Assembly: GCA_947491985.1 (NCBI GenBank) | Contig: CANLLR010000012.1 | Coordinates: 1-64,000 of the forward strand | DNA length: 64,000 bases | Reading direction: 5' to 3' | From: Flavobacteriaceae bacterium | GTDB taxonomy: Bacteria > Bacteroidota > Bacteroidia > Flavobacteriales > Flavobacteriaceae | In this document: in pieces, positions 16,749 through 25,421 of the stretch | How the letters are laid out: each line of letters starts with the position of its first letter | How positions within the stretch are numbered: the stretch's first letter is position 1 | Program-made: the position numbers and the translations under genes | Notes under the pieces: model-generated | Told to the model about the DNA's origin: nothing | The model's database searches: none | Seen by the model: the letters and a program-made list of their open reading frames with translations, nothing else

Positions 16749-17273
16749 TTATTTTTTTCCTTTGCCTGCTTTTTCCAATTCGGCACCACCAGGTAAATTC
16801 ATTTTATCAGTCAAAGCCGATAATTCAGCCAAATCGAAGTTTCCTGTTAACGACATTAAAACGGTTTCTTCTTTACCTGAACCTTCAATAAACATTAAAA
16901 GTTCTTTGACATTCGATTCTTTAGCTCCCGATTTTACGTAAATTTTTACACTTTTCCCTTTTTCGTTAATTCGCATTAACTCTTCCATACCAGAGGTTTT
17001 GATGTATTTATCCGATGTTGCTTTCATATCATTAGAAAGTTTATCATCAACAGTTACAAAAACGCGTAAGTTGTCTAATTTTTTGGCCAAAGCCATAAAT
17101 TCTTTGGCGTCTTTGTCATTCGATTTGACATCGCCCATCAATTTGAACATCTTTTGGTTTACAATAACAGCTGTTATTTTGTCATTATCGTCAAACTTAT
17201 CAAAGACTGACTGTCCAAAAAAGCTATTTGATACTAATACTAAAGCGATTATTGAAATTATTTTTTTACTCAT
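16749..17273 (-). CDS. DUF4252 domain protein, secreted
   Basis: A 174-aa protein with a cleavable signal peptide (hydrophobic residues 4-20, cut after FFGQ). Its DUF4252 domain is related to the neighbouring lipoprotein but lacks the lipobox, so one paralogue is probably periplasmic and the other anchored. The ATG at 17273 starts the signal peptide; the in-frame lead to 17318 is not needed. The C-terminus is lysine-rich. Order suggests the operon sigma, anti-sigma, DUF4252, DUF4252. Confidence 0.82.
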   Translation of the reverse strand: MSKKIISIIALVLVSNSFFGQSVFDKFDDNDKITAVIVNQKMFKLMGDVKSNDKDAKEFMALAKKLDNLRVFVTVDDKLSNDMKATSDKYIKTSGMEELMRINEKGKSVKIYVKSGAKESNVKELLMFIEGSGKEETVLMSLTGNFDLAELSALTDKMNLPGGAELEKAGKGKK

Positions 17274-17383
17274 ACATTTAAAATTGTTTACTTGGTATTC
17301 GTGAATCTTTGATTTCATGATTTCTATTTGTTTTTTGATTATTCCACTGGCACTTTATACATTAGTAGCGCCTCGGATGGTTG

Positions 17384-17845
17384 TTATTTTTTAAAAATTT
17401 TGTTTTTTGATTTTTGGTACTCGTTAATATAACGTATACTTTGTTTGCCTACATTTATTTTTTGCGATACTAATGTCAACGCTTTTTGCGTCTCAGCCAA
17501 AGCTATTTCTGGATCATCAAAAGACCCTAAATCGCCCGACGTTGCTGCTTTTTCATTCGTATACATAAAAGTTGCAATACCAAACAATACCACAACCGAT
17601 GCTGCAATTGATAACCATGCTACGTAAGTACGTTTTTTATCCCGACGCTTCGGGATTAATGGTATCGTTACTTTAAACTGTTGTGTCTTTGCTTGTGAGA
17701 AATACCCAAAAACTGATTGGTATTGTGCCAAATGCTGCGCAACATCTGGTGAAGAAAAATAAACTTTTAGTTCGTTTTCTTCGGCACTACTTGTTTCTCC
17801 TTCAAAGTACTTTTCTATTAAATTTTCTATTCTATCCAATGCCAT
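17384..17845 (-). CDS. Putative anti-sigma factor, single membrane segment
   Basis: A 153-aa protein with a soluble N-terminal region (about 1-70: IENLIEKYFEGETSSAEE, typical of zinc-less Bacteroidetes anti-sigma-like proteins), one membrane helix at about 76-93 (VAWLSIAASVVVLFGIATF) and a C-terminal helical tail of about 60 residues. Its start overlaps the end of the ECF sigma gene by 14 nt, so the two are cotranslated, the normal arrangement for a sigma and its membrane-bound inhibitor. No direct family signature proves anti-sigma function. Confidence 0.72.
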   Translation of the reverse strand: MALDRIENLIEKYFEGETSSAEENELKVYFSSPDVAQHLAQYQSVFGYFSQAKTQQFKVTIPLIPKRRDKKRTYVAWLSIAASVVVLFGIATFMYTNEKAATSGDLGSFDDPEIALAETQKALTLVSQKINVGKQSIRYINEYQKSKNKIFKK

Positions 17846-18341
17846 AATTATGTGTATTAGTCATAAATTCCCGTACCGCTTTTCGTGCTCTCGAAAGGGC
17901 TACGCGAATAGCTGTTTCATTCATATCCATTATTTTGGCAATCTCTCCAAATTCGTATTGCTCAATGTCTCGCATTTGAATAATTAATTTTTGCTGTTCG
18001 GGCAATTCATTAATTACTTTTTCTACCCAACTCCAACTGTCTTTGTCTTCGACTTTTTGTTGCAAATTCGCTTCTCTATCCGAATAATTGCTGTGAACCA
18101 GCCTCATATTACTTGCTCGTTTCGACTTCAATTGATCCAAACAATAATTCTTTGTCATCGTCATCGCCATAGCTTCTATGCTTCTCAAATCGTTTAATCG
18201 GTCACTTTTTGTCCACAATTTAACCAAAACTTCTTGAGTGGCATCTTCGGCTTCCTCTGTACTCACCAACAATCGCTTTGCCATTCGAAAGAGTTTATCT
18301 TTAAACGGATTTACAATCGTCATGAATTCTTTTTGGTTCAT
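17832..18341 (-). CDS. ECF-type RNA polymerase sigma factor
   Basis: A 169-aa sigma-70 family factor. Region 2 lies at about residues 10-75 (EEAEDATQEVLVKLW, with core-binding Asp/Glu), and region 4 at about 105-160 (LPEQQKLIIQMRDIEQY, then the helix-turn-helix AIRVALSRARKAVRE). It directs transcription of a specific regulon, probably including its own operon. The gene overlaps the putative anti-sigma gene and heads the four-gene run with two DUF4252 genes. The inducing signal is unknown. Confidence 0.92.
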   Translation of the reverse strand: MNQKEFMTIVNPFKDKLFRMAKRLLVSTEEAEDATQEVLVKLWTKSDRLNDLRSIEAMAMTMTKNYCLDQLKSKRASNMRLVHSNYSDREANLQQKVEDKDSWSWVEKVINELPEQQKLIIQMRDIEQYEFGEIAKIMDMNETAIRVALSRARKAVREFMTNTHNYGIG

Positions 18342-18449
18342 TACAAACAGGTTGGTTGCTGGTTATATAGTACAGACGAACTACACTTTGTTTTGTTACA
18401 AGTATACTTATTTTTTTCTGATGCAAATAGCTTGGGCATTTTTTGTTGT

Positions 18450-18516
18450 CCTTTTTCCTGCTGCCTTTCCAAAACTCGCTAAAAAAAGCGAGATTTTTCC
18501 CTCGCATCAGGGCTAG
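18450..18516 (-). repeat. Dispersed intergenic repeat, copy B
   Basis: Read on the minus strand: AGCCCTGATGCGAGGGAAAA, then the stem TCGCT/AGCGA, then GGAAAGGCAGCAGGAAA. This is the same framework as copies A, C and D, with a shorter stem. It lies in the divergent gap between the sigma factor gene and the S41 peptidase gene. Confidence 0.65.
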
Positions 18517-18566
18517 GAAAGTAACCATAATATTAAAATAATCGCTAAATTTGAAATAAAAAAGCA

Positions 18567-19979
18567 ATGAAAAAACTATTTTTAATCACGGCTATTTTTC
18601 TATTGCTTTTATGTAGCAGTTGCGAAAAAGACGATTTATCGGTTCCCGACGAATTGCAAACACGCGATTTTGTTTGGAAAGGAATGAATTTATACTATTT
18701 ATGGCAAGCTGACGTACACAATTTAGCCGACAATCGCTTTGCCAATCAAGATCAATTAAACGGGTTTTTATCAGGGTATTCGAATCCAGTAACCTTATTC
18801 AACAGTTTACGTGTCGATTCATCCATTGACCGATTTAGCGTTATTTATTCTGATTATCGTGTCTTAGAAGGCATTCTATCAGGCAACACCACCGACACTG
18901 GAATGGATTACGGATTAAAATATAAAACCGGAAGCACCACCGAAATCTTTGGTTGGGTGCGTTACATCTTACCTAATTCGGATGCGGCGACCAAAAACAT
19001 CCAACGAGGCGACATCTTTTATGCCATCAATGGAACGCCTTTAACGGTAAGTAATTATCAAAGTTTATTGACGAATAGTACGTTTACTGTTAATTTAGCC
19101 GATTACGACAATGGTAACATTACGCCCAACGGGCAATCGGTTCCCTTGACCAAAGCACCCATTACAGAAAACCCAATTTATGTTACGAATGTGATCAACC
19201 AAGGCGCCAACAAAATTGGATACCTTATGTACAACGGTTTTTTTTCAGCGTATGAAAATCAGTTGAATACGGCTTTTGCCCAATTTCAAGCACAAGGAAT
19301 AACGCATTTGGTGCTCGATTTACGTTACAATTCGGGTGGTTCTATAGCCACTGCCACGCGATTAGCGAGTATGATTACGGGGCAATTTACCGGACAAATT
19401 TTTGCTCAACAGCAATGGAATGCTAAATTACAGGCGAATTTAAATCAGAACAATCCCAGTTCATTGTTTAATTATTTTACGTCGACACTTTCCAATGGAA
19501 ATCCGCTTACAAGTTTGAACTTGAATAAAGTGTACATTTTAGCATCAAGAAGCACGGCGTCCGCAAGTGAATTGGTCATCAATGGCTTAAAACCGCACAT
19601 TCAAGTGGTTCAAATTGGAGACAAAACTACTGGTAAAAATGTCGGTTCAGTAACCCTTTATGATTCTCCTACGTTTAGCAGTCAGAATCGAAATCCGAAT
19701 CACACTTTTGCCATGCAACCTTTGGTTTTAAAAATTGCAAATTCGGCTGGTTTTTCTGATTATCAAACGGGTTTACTTTCCGACTATTCTTTTTTGGAAG
19801 ATTATGGAAATTTGGGTGTTTTGGGCAATCCGACAGAACCGTTGTTAGCTGAAGCTTTAACGATTATATCAAATGGTGGTCGATTCTCGAAACAAAATAA
19901 GGTCAAAGTTTTTCAACATTTTGGTGATACAAAAAGCATCGAACCGCTGCGAAGTGAGATGTATATGGAGTTGAAGTAA
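18567..19979 (+). CDS. S41-family C-terminal processing peptidase lipoprotein
   Basis: A 470-aa lipoprotein (lipobox CSSC at about 16-19) of the tail-specific protease family. An N-terminal S41 helical region (about 28-100) precedes a PDZ-like domain (about 110-195) and the catalytic core with LVLDLRYNSGGS and the nucleophile region ASRSTASASELVINGL, where Ser lies in STASASE and Lys in TTGKNVG. Such proteins cleave periplasmic or surface proteins near their C-termini; the target is unknown. It stands alone, with a divergent intergenic region upstream and a terminator downstream. Confidence 0.9.
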   Translation: MKKLFLITAIFLLLLCSSCEKDDLSVPDELQTRDFVWKGMNLYYLWQADVHNLADNRFANQDQLNGFLSGYSNPVTLFNSLRVDSSIDRFSVIYSDYRVLEGILSGNTTDTGMDYGLKYKTGSTTEIFGWVRYILPNSDAATKNIQRGDIFYAINGTPLTVSNYQSLLTNSTFTVNLADYDNGNITPNGQSVPLTKAPITENPIYVTNVINQGANKIGYLMYNGFFSAYENQLNTAFAQFQAQGITHLVLDLRYNSGGSIATATRLASMITGQFTGQIFAQQQWNAKLQANLNQNNPSSLFNYFTSTLSNGNPLTSLNLNKVYILASRSTASASELVINGLKPHIQVVQIGDKTTGKNVGSVTLYDSPTFSSQNRNPNHTFAMQPLVLKIANSAGFSDYQTGLLSDYSFLEDYGNLGVLGNPTEPLLAEALTIISNGGRFSKQNKVKVFQHFGDTKSIEPLRSEMYMELK

Positions 19980-19994
19980 ACTATTTATATTATT

Positions 19995-20045
19995 TAGCCA
20001 CTGATTCACAGATTTTAGAATAATTAATCTTTGAATCGGTGGCTA
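19995..20045. terminator. Bidirectional terminator between S41 peptidase and btuB-like genes
   Basis: A long imperfect inverted repeat, TAGCCACTGATTC...GAATCGGTGGCTA, with AGATT/AATCT inside, separates two converging genes. Confidence 0.6.
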
Positions 20046-20061
20046 TTATTTAAAACTTAAC

Positions 20062-22014
20062 TTATAAATTAATAGTAACTCCCAATCGGTAATTTCTACC
20101 TTGAGTGGAATAGCCTACATTTTCAACAAAATCTTCGTTAAAAATATTAGTAGCGTTACCAAAAATGCTCAATCGGTTTTTAATCAATTCAAACTTGAGC
20201 AATGCATTAACCAATTGGTAGGAACTCAATTTGGTTATCATGGTAGCAAAGGTATTTCCATCAAAAAAAGCATCATTGCGACCGTCAACATATTGGTAAT
20301 TGGTATTAAAAAACAATCGGTTTGTGATCGAAACATCTAAAGATACGTTGACTTTGTGTTTCGGAATCAATCGATTTAGGGCTTCATCTACTTGGGTAAA
20401 AGTATAATTGGCACCGACTTTTATTTTATTATATAGGGTATAATTCACTTCGGTTTCTAGACCTTTTGCACGATTTTTTCCTTCAATATTGATGTAAAAA
20501 GCATCAAAAGTGGTCGGGTCAAAATAAAAGCCGAAGCTGTTTTTTTGTTCTCTAAAAAATCCAATAGCGTTCAAAATTAGTTTATTTTTCAGCACATTAA
20601 TTTCAAAACCAGCTTCAATTGTGGTGTTTTCCTCTGGTGTTAACGTAGTATTTCCAAATTCTGAATACAACTGATACAAACTTGGTGTAACATAGGCCGT
20701 ACTTAAAGAAGCTAGAATTTTTAATGGTATTTTTTTACACAAATTAAACGACGGATTTACATTATAAACTACTTGATTTCCGTATTCGCTGTGCATATTC
20801 AATCGTACACCTGCATTGATATTCAGACCAAAATTTGAGGTAAACACCCCTGTAAAATACGGATCAATCATGTTTAATTTTGTCAATTCTTTTTGGACAT
20901 CCGAAAAAGGCGTTTGACTCAACATATCGTGAAACTGATAATTCACACCAACAACGGTAAAGAAATTCTTATTCCATTGGTATTTAGTAAAAGCATCTAA
21001 ATTCACGCTTTGTGCTTCGTACAATGAGGATTCAATGTCGGCGGTAAAACTATTCACCTCCGAATAACTTCTTTGGATTTTGGTAAAACTCGAGTTTAAA
21101 ATCAACTCTCCTTTATTGAAGGTAAACTTTGGTGCAAAGCCAAAACGAAATTGCTTTGACTGTGTTTCATTAACATCATTGTCATTAAAACCGGTATTGT
21201 CAAAGGTAAAATCGTAGTCGTTTTTGATCACATCATAATTTCCAAAAAAGTCTAATGTTAGTTTTTTGGTCGCTTTGAGTCCGATTTTCGACATCAAATT
21301 AAATCGCGAAAAACGATCGTTTTCATACGTTACCGCTTCTGGAGAAGCTATTTGTGACATTCCATCCGATTCTGAACTGTTCAATGATGCAAAGTAATTG
21401 ACTTTTTCAACCGTTCCGTTGACTGAAAATCCTTGATTAAAATCTTGTCCGTTGTACTTAGCATTCGTAGCTGTATTATTCGAACCGATGTTTATGTACC
21501 CATTGGCTTGAATCGGTTTTCGTCCTGCCTTTTTTAACGTAATGTTGATCACAGCGGTAGCTGCGCCCGATCCGTATAGCGTACTTGAGGCACCTTTCAT
21601 GATTTCGATGCTCTCTACTTGATCAACAGAAAGTAATCGCAAGTCGTATTCAAAACTAATTCCGGAGGCATCTGTCACCGGAATTCCGTCAATTAAAATC
21701 AATACTTGTTGGTTTTTCCCACCGCGAATGTAATACCCAAGGTTTTTCCCATTGGCCGATTGATTGCCGTTGATTTCTATGCCCACTGCGGAATTTAATA
21801 CGTTGGCTAGCGATTGTCCCGATTTTTTTTGAAGTTCTTCTTGTGAGATTTTGGTAATTACTTTACCTGATTTTTCTTTGCTTTGTGCAAATTTAGTATC
21901 CGAAACCACCACTTCTTCCAGTTGGTTTAATCGGTTTCCATTTGTTTCTTGCGTAAAAGCACACGATGTTACAAGCACCAATACAGCACTCATACGAACG
22001 ATTTTTTTGTTCAT
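20062..22014 (-). CDS. TonB-dependent outer-membrane receptor, vitamin B12 (BtuB-like)
   Basis: A 650-aa outer-membrane barrel receptor with signal peptide, a short TonB-box-like segment (EEVVVSDTKF), a plug domain at about 45-160 (IRGGKNQQVLILIDGIPV, then IEIMKGASSTLYGSGAA) and about 490 residues of barrel ending in a Leu-rich strand. Size fits BtuB rather than the larger SusC proteins. A cobalamin riboswitch lies directly upstream on the same strand, so corrinoid uptake is the assigned role and expression should fall when B12 is plentiful. The divergent btuF-C-D-like genes would carry the substrate across the inner membrane. Confidence 0.9.
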   Translation of the reverse strand: MNKKIVRMSAVLVLVTSCAFTQETNGNRLNQLEEVVVSDTKFAQSKEKSGKVITKISQEELQKKSGQSLANVLNSAVGIEINGNQSANGKNLGYYIRGGKNQQVLILIDGIPVTDASGISFEYDLRLLSVDQVESIEIMKGASSTLYGSGAATAVINITLKKAGRKPIQANGYINIGSNNTATNAKYNGQDFNQGFSVNGTVEKVNYFASLNSSESDGMSQIASPEAVTYENDRFSRFNLMSKIGLKATKKLTLDFFGNYDVIKNDYDFTFDNTGFNDNDVNETQSKQFRFGFAPKFTFNKGELILNSSFTKIQRSYSEVNSFTADIESSLYEAQSVNLDAFTKYQWNKNFFTVVGVNYQFHDMLSQTPFSDVQKELTKLNMIDPYFTGVFTSNFGLNINAGVRLNMHSEYGNQVVYNVNPSFNLCKKIPLKILASLSTAYVTPSLYQLYSEFGNTTLTPEENTTIEAGFEINVLKNKLILNAIGFFREQKNSFGFYFDPTTFDAFYINIEGKNRAKGLETEVNYTLYNKIKVGANYTFTQVDEALNRLIPKHKVNVSLDVSITNRLFFNTNYQYVDGRNDAFFDGNTFATMITKLSSYQLVNALLKFELIKNRLSIFGNATNIFNEDFVENVGYSTQGRNYRLGVTINL

Positions 22015-22099
22015 TTTTTTTGTTTAAAATGTTTCCAATAAAGGGGAGAAAAGCATAGAATGACCCATACCCAAACCTTTTTTCCCGAAAGTTTGATAC

Positions 22100-22335
22100 T
22101 CTTTGTATTTGGCAGGTCTCCTGGCTTGCGTCTTGTTGTTTACCTTCCCATTTAATTTTTAGATTGTAGTTTTTGGATTTTAGATTTACTAAAAGCTTCC
22201 AAAAAAAATCAATTTTAAACAGTGGTTTTGTAGATAACAACAAGCGTTCTAGCTTACAGTTGCGGGTACAGCTCAGGTATTGAACCTGATTCCCTTTTAA
22301 TGTTTTTCCGATGTTTCGGAATAACAACCAAAATA
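22100..22335 (-). promoter_or_regulatory. Cobalamin riboswitch
   Basis: On the minus strand the region shows AAAAGGGAATCAGGTT, a hairpin GGTTCAATACC, then GAGCTGTACCCGCAACTGTA and, further on, GCAAGCCAGGAGACCTGCC, the conserved core and B12-box of the AdoCbl riboswitch. It fills most of the 370-bp gap upstream of the btuB-like receptor; its 5' end lies about 50 bp from the divergent btuF-like gene. A frame that runs through it is not coding. Confidence 0.93.
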
Positions 22336-22384
22336 CGGGTGTAAAAGTAAGGTAAATATTTTACTTTTGTAAAAAATTCAGTTA

Positions 22385-23521
22385 ATGAAATTCAAACTTC
22401 AAGCGATTCTACTTTTTTTGCTTTGGGCGACTTCTATTCAATGTAAAAAAGAATCCGAAACGAAAGCAACATCACTTTATAAAAACGAAATCAAATACGC
22501 TAAAGGATTTTCGATTCAAAATTACGAAGGCTATTCGGTAGTAAAAGTTTCCAATCCTTGGCCAAAAGCGAATAAAAGCTATACGTACATCTTAAAAGAA
22601 ATGGGCAGTATAATTCCAGATTCTCTTGCTTCAGCTATTACAATTTCTATTCCTATAAAAAGTATTGTAGCTACATCAACGACACACATTCCTTCCATAG
22701 AAATGCTAGATGAAGTACAATCATTAGTTGGTTTTCCGAATTTGGATTATATTTCATCGGAGAAAGTCCGTGCACTAATCGATGCTAAAAAAGTAAAAGA
22801 ACTAGGTACCAATCAATCGTTGAATACCGAAATTTTAATCGATTTACAACCCGATGTTATTATCGGATACGGTATTGACAACAAAAATGCGACTCTTAAC
22901 AAACTACAAAAAAGCGGTTTAAAAGTCCTACTTAACGGCGATTGGAATGAAGAAACACCTTTAGGCAAAGCGGAATGGATTAAATTTTTTGGTGCTTTGT
23001 ACGGCAAGCAAAAAGAAGCTAATGAAATCTTTACTAAAATAGAAACCGATTTTTTAAAAACCATTGAAATTGCCAAAAGAGCGACCACAAAACCGTCAAT
23101 TTTGTTGGGCGATATGTTTGAAGACAAATGGTATTTACCCAAAGGAACGAGTTGGGGTTGTTTATTATTAGAGCAAGCCAACTCCAACTATTTGTGGAAA
23201 GAAACCAAAGGAACAGGCAGTTTAGCATTTTCGTTTGAAACGGTTTTTGAGCGTGCTGCAGACGCTGATTTTTGGTTCACTTCAGGACCATTTACTACTT
23301 TAAAAGAAATGGAATCCGTAAATCTGCATTACAATCAGTTCAAAGCCTTTCAAAATAAAAATGTCTATTCGTTTAGCAAAAAAAAAGGCAAAACAGGCGG
23401 TGTTTTGTATTATGAATTGGCGCCAAACCGACCTGATATTGTTTTAAAAGATATTGTAAAAATACTGCATCCCGAATTGTTGGTGGGTTACGAACCTTTT
23501 TTCTTTGAAAAACTACTTTAA
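22385..23521 (+). CDS. ABC transporter substrate-binding lipoprotein (BtuF-like)
   Basis: A 378-aa periplasmic-binding lipoprotein, with signal and lipobox SIQC at about 18-21, of the helical-backbone class III family. The body has two lobes (about 60-180 and 210-375) joined by a long helix; segments SIPIKSIVATSTTHIPSIEM and DLQPDVIIGYG are typical of metallo-chelate or corrinoid binding proteins. Next to a B12 riboswitch and receptor the best reading is cobalamin binding, though heme or siderophore binding is not excluded. The permease gene starts at the very next base after the stop. Confidence 0.87.
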   Translation: MKFKLQAILLFLLWATSIQCKKESETKATSLYKNEIKYAKGFSIQNYEGYSVVKVSNPWPKANKSYTYILKEMGSIIPDSLASAITISIPIKSIVATSTTHIPSIEMLDEVQSLVGFPNLDYISSEKVRALIDAKKVKELGTNQSLNTEILIDLQPDVIIGYGIDNKNATLNKLQKSGLKVLLNGDWNEETPLGKAEWIKFFGALYGKQKEANEIFTKIETDFLKTIEIAKRATTKPSILLGDMFEDKWYLPKGTSWGCLLLEQANSNYLWKETKGTGSLAFSFETVFERAADADFWFTSGPFTTLKEMESVNLHYNQFKAFQNKNVYSFSKKKGKTGGVLYYELAPNRPDIVLKDIVKILHPELLVGYEPFFFEKLL

Positions 23522-24547
23522 ATGTCTCAAAAACGAAATACAATTCTTTTTGTCAGCTTGTCATTGTTATTGCTGATGGCGTTGCTACTGAATATTTCGT
23601 TCGGTCAAGTAGCTATTCCAATTAAAGAGATATTTAAAAGTGTTTTTGGCTCAGAGGCAAGCAAAGAAACTTGGGAATACATCATTATAAATTTCAGAAT
23701 TCCGAAAGCCATAACTTCGATTTTAGTCGGTATTGGCTTATCAACTTGTGGTTTATTGATGCAAACCTTATTCCGGAATCCGTTGGCCGGACCCTATGTT
23801 TTGGGTTTGAGTTCGGGTTCGAGTGTGGGTGTTGCTTTTGTTATTATGGGAGCCAGTATTTTACCTTCGTTTGTATCGGAAATAGTGCTTTCACAATACG
23901 GAATTATCTTTGCCTCTTGTTTGGGAAGTTTCTTGGTGTTGCTGTTAGTTTTAATGGTATCCCAAAAGTTGCGAGATACGGCTACGATTTTAATCGTCGG
24001 ATTAATGTTTAGCAGTTTTGCTAGTGCTATTGTTAGTGTGTTGACGTATTTTAGTACGGCAGAACAACTGCAAAAATTTACCTTTTGGAGCATGGGAAAT
24101 TTAAGCAATGTATCGTGGACGAATATTGGTATTCTTTCAATTACAGTTTTATTTGGTTTGGTACTGAGTTTGTTTTCCATCAAAGCGTTAGACACCTTGC
24201 TATTGGGTGAAAATTACGCCAAAAGTATGGGATTGAACATCAAAAAAACACGATACACTATCATTGTTGCTACGAGTGTTTTAGCGGGAAGCATTACGGC
24301 TTTTGTGGGTCCGATTGCTTTTATTGGATTGGCAGTTCCGCATTTGTCGAAATTGCTATTTCAAACGAGTAATCATAAAATTTTGTTTTGGAGTACGTTA
24401 TTTATTGGAGCGATAATCATGCTATTTTGCGATATGGTCTCGCAATTACCTGGTTTTGATTTTACGTTGCCGATTAATGCGATTACTTCGATAATTGGAG
24501 CGCCAGTCGTTATTTGGTTGTTGGTGAGAAAACGAAGTTTGGTTTAA
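23522..24547 (+). CDS. FecCD-family permease (BtuC-like)
   Basis: The inner-membrane permease of the B12 importer, 341 aa with about ten helices. The typical FecCD signature is FRIPKAITSILVGIGLSTCG followed by LMQTLFRNPLAGPYVLG; later GPIAFIGLAVPH is the coupling-helix segment that contacts the ATPase. Its ATG directly follows the substrate-binding gene's stop, so the two are translationally coupled. With the ATPase gene 29 bp downstream it completes a BtuF-C-D-like system. Confidence 0.93.
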   Translation: MSQKRNTILFVSLSLLLLMALLLNISFGQVAIPIKEIFKSVFGSEASKETWEYIIINFRIPKAITSILVGIGLSTCGLLMQTLFRNPLAGPYVLGLSSGSSVGVAFVIMGASILPSFVSEIVLSQYGIIFASCLGSFLVLLLVLMVSQKLRDTATILIVGLMFSSFASAIVSVLTYFSTAEQLQKFTFWSMGNLSNVSWTNIGILSITVLFGLVLSLFSIKALDTLLLGENYAKSMGLNIKKTRYTIIVATSVLAGSITAFVGPIAFIGLAVPHLSKLLFQTSNHKILFWSTLFIGAIIMLFCDMVSQLPGFDFTLPINAITSIIGAPVVIWLLVRKRSLV

Positions 24548-24576
24548 TTTTAAACACATAGCAATAGTATTTTTAA

Positions 24577-25362
24577 ATGAACAATAACAACAACATCCTT
24601 TCTACTTCAAATGTATCCATTGGTTATAGTGCCAAAAAGGAGATAACTTGTATTGCTTCTGACTTAAATTTAAACTTACAAGCTGGAAAATTAATCGCAT
24701 TAATTGGCGCTAATGGTATTGGGAAATCAACATTGCTACGAACACTTACAGGCATTCAAAAACCACTTTCGGGAACAGTCTTTCTAAATGACAAGGATAT
24801 TCATCACTTGAAACCGTTAGAAGTTGCACAAAATTTAAGTTTGGTGTTGACCGATACCTTACCTCCAAGTAATTTATCTGTATTCGAATTGGTCGCTTTA
24901 GGAAGACAACCTTACACCAATTGGCTTGGCAAATTATCCAATGATGATATAGCAAAAGTAAACGCTGCGATTGCCCTTACGCAAATTGAGTCTTTTGCCT
25001 ATAAAAAACATTACGAAATTAGCGATGGACAATTGCAAAAAGTTTTAATTGCAAGGTCTTTAGCGCAAGATACGCCATTGATAATTTTAGATGAACCGAC
25101 TACACATTTGGATTTATTTCACAAAGTCTCGGTTTTTAAATTGTTGAAAAAGCTATCAAAAGAAACCAACAAATGCATACTGTTTTCAACTCATGACATT
25201 GATTTAGCGATTCAATTATCGGATGAGATGATAGTAATGACTGAAGGTAATGTAGTTCAAGACGATCCGTGTAATTTAATCTCTAATGGCGTTTTTACTA
25301 CACTTTTTAAAGATGCCGCCATCTCTTTTGATAGCGAAAAAGGAAAGTTTATAGTAAAATAG
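24577..25362 (+). CDS. ABC transporter ATP-binding protein (BtuD-like)
   Basis: The ATPase of the importer, 261 aa. Walker A GANGIGKST lies at 44-52, the Q-loop region near 85-100, the signature as SDGQLQK (the usual LSGGQ is degenerate), and Walker B LIILDEPTTHLD at about 165-176 with the following switch His in STHDID. The order of domains is normal for a metallochelate-type ATPase. It is the last gene of the uptake operon. No riboswitch precedes this operon on its own strand. Confidence 0.92.
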   Translation: MNNNNNILSTSNVSIGYSAKKEITCIASDLNLNLQAGKLIALIGANGIGKSTLLRTLTGIQKPLSGTVFLNDKDIHHLKPLEVAQNLSLVLTDTLPPSNLSVFELVALGRQPYTNWLGKLSNDDIAKVNAAIALTQIESFAYKKHYEISDGQLQKVLIARSLAQDTPLIILDEPTTHLDLFHKVSVFKLLKKLSKETNKCILFSTHDIDLAIQLSDEMIVMTEGNVVQDDPCNLISNGVFTTLFKDAAISFDSEKGKFIVK

Positions 25363-25421
25363 ACCATTCGACTTATAGAATTATCCGAAATCAAAGTAGT
25401 CTAATTTACTAACATTATCTC

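Noticed and set aside
21893..22327. 144-aa frame upstream of the btuB-like gene
   Set aside because: It runs through the conserved cobalamin riboswitch and into btuB in another frame; it has no protein-like features.
24577..25362. Degenerate ABC signature (SDGQLQK) as a sign of inactivation
   Set aside because: The Walker motifs and switch His are intact, and related uptake ATPases tolerate variation here.
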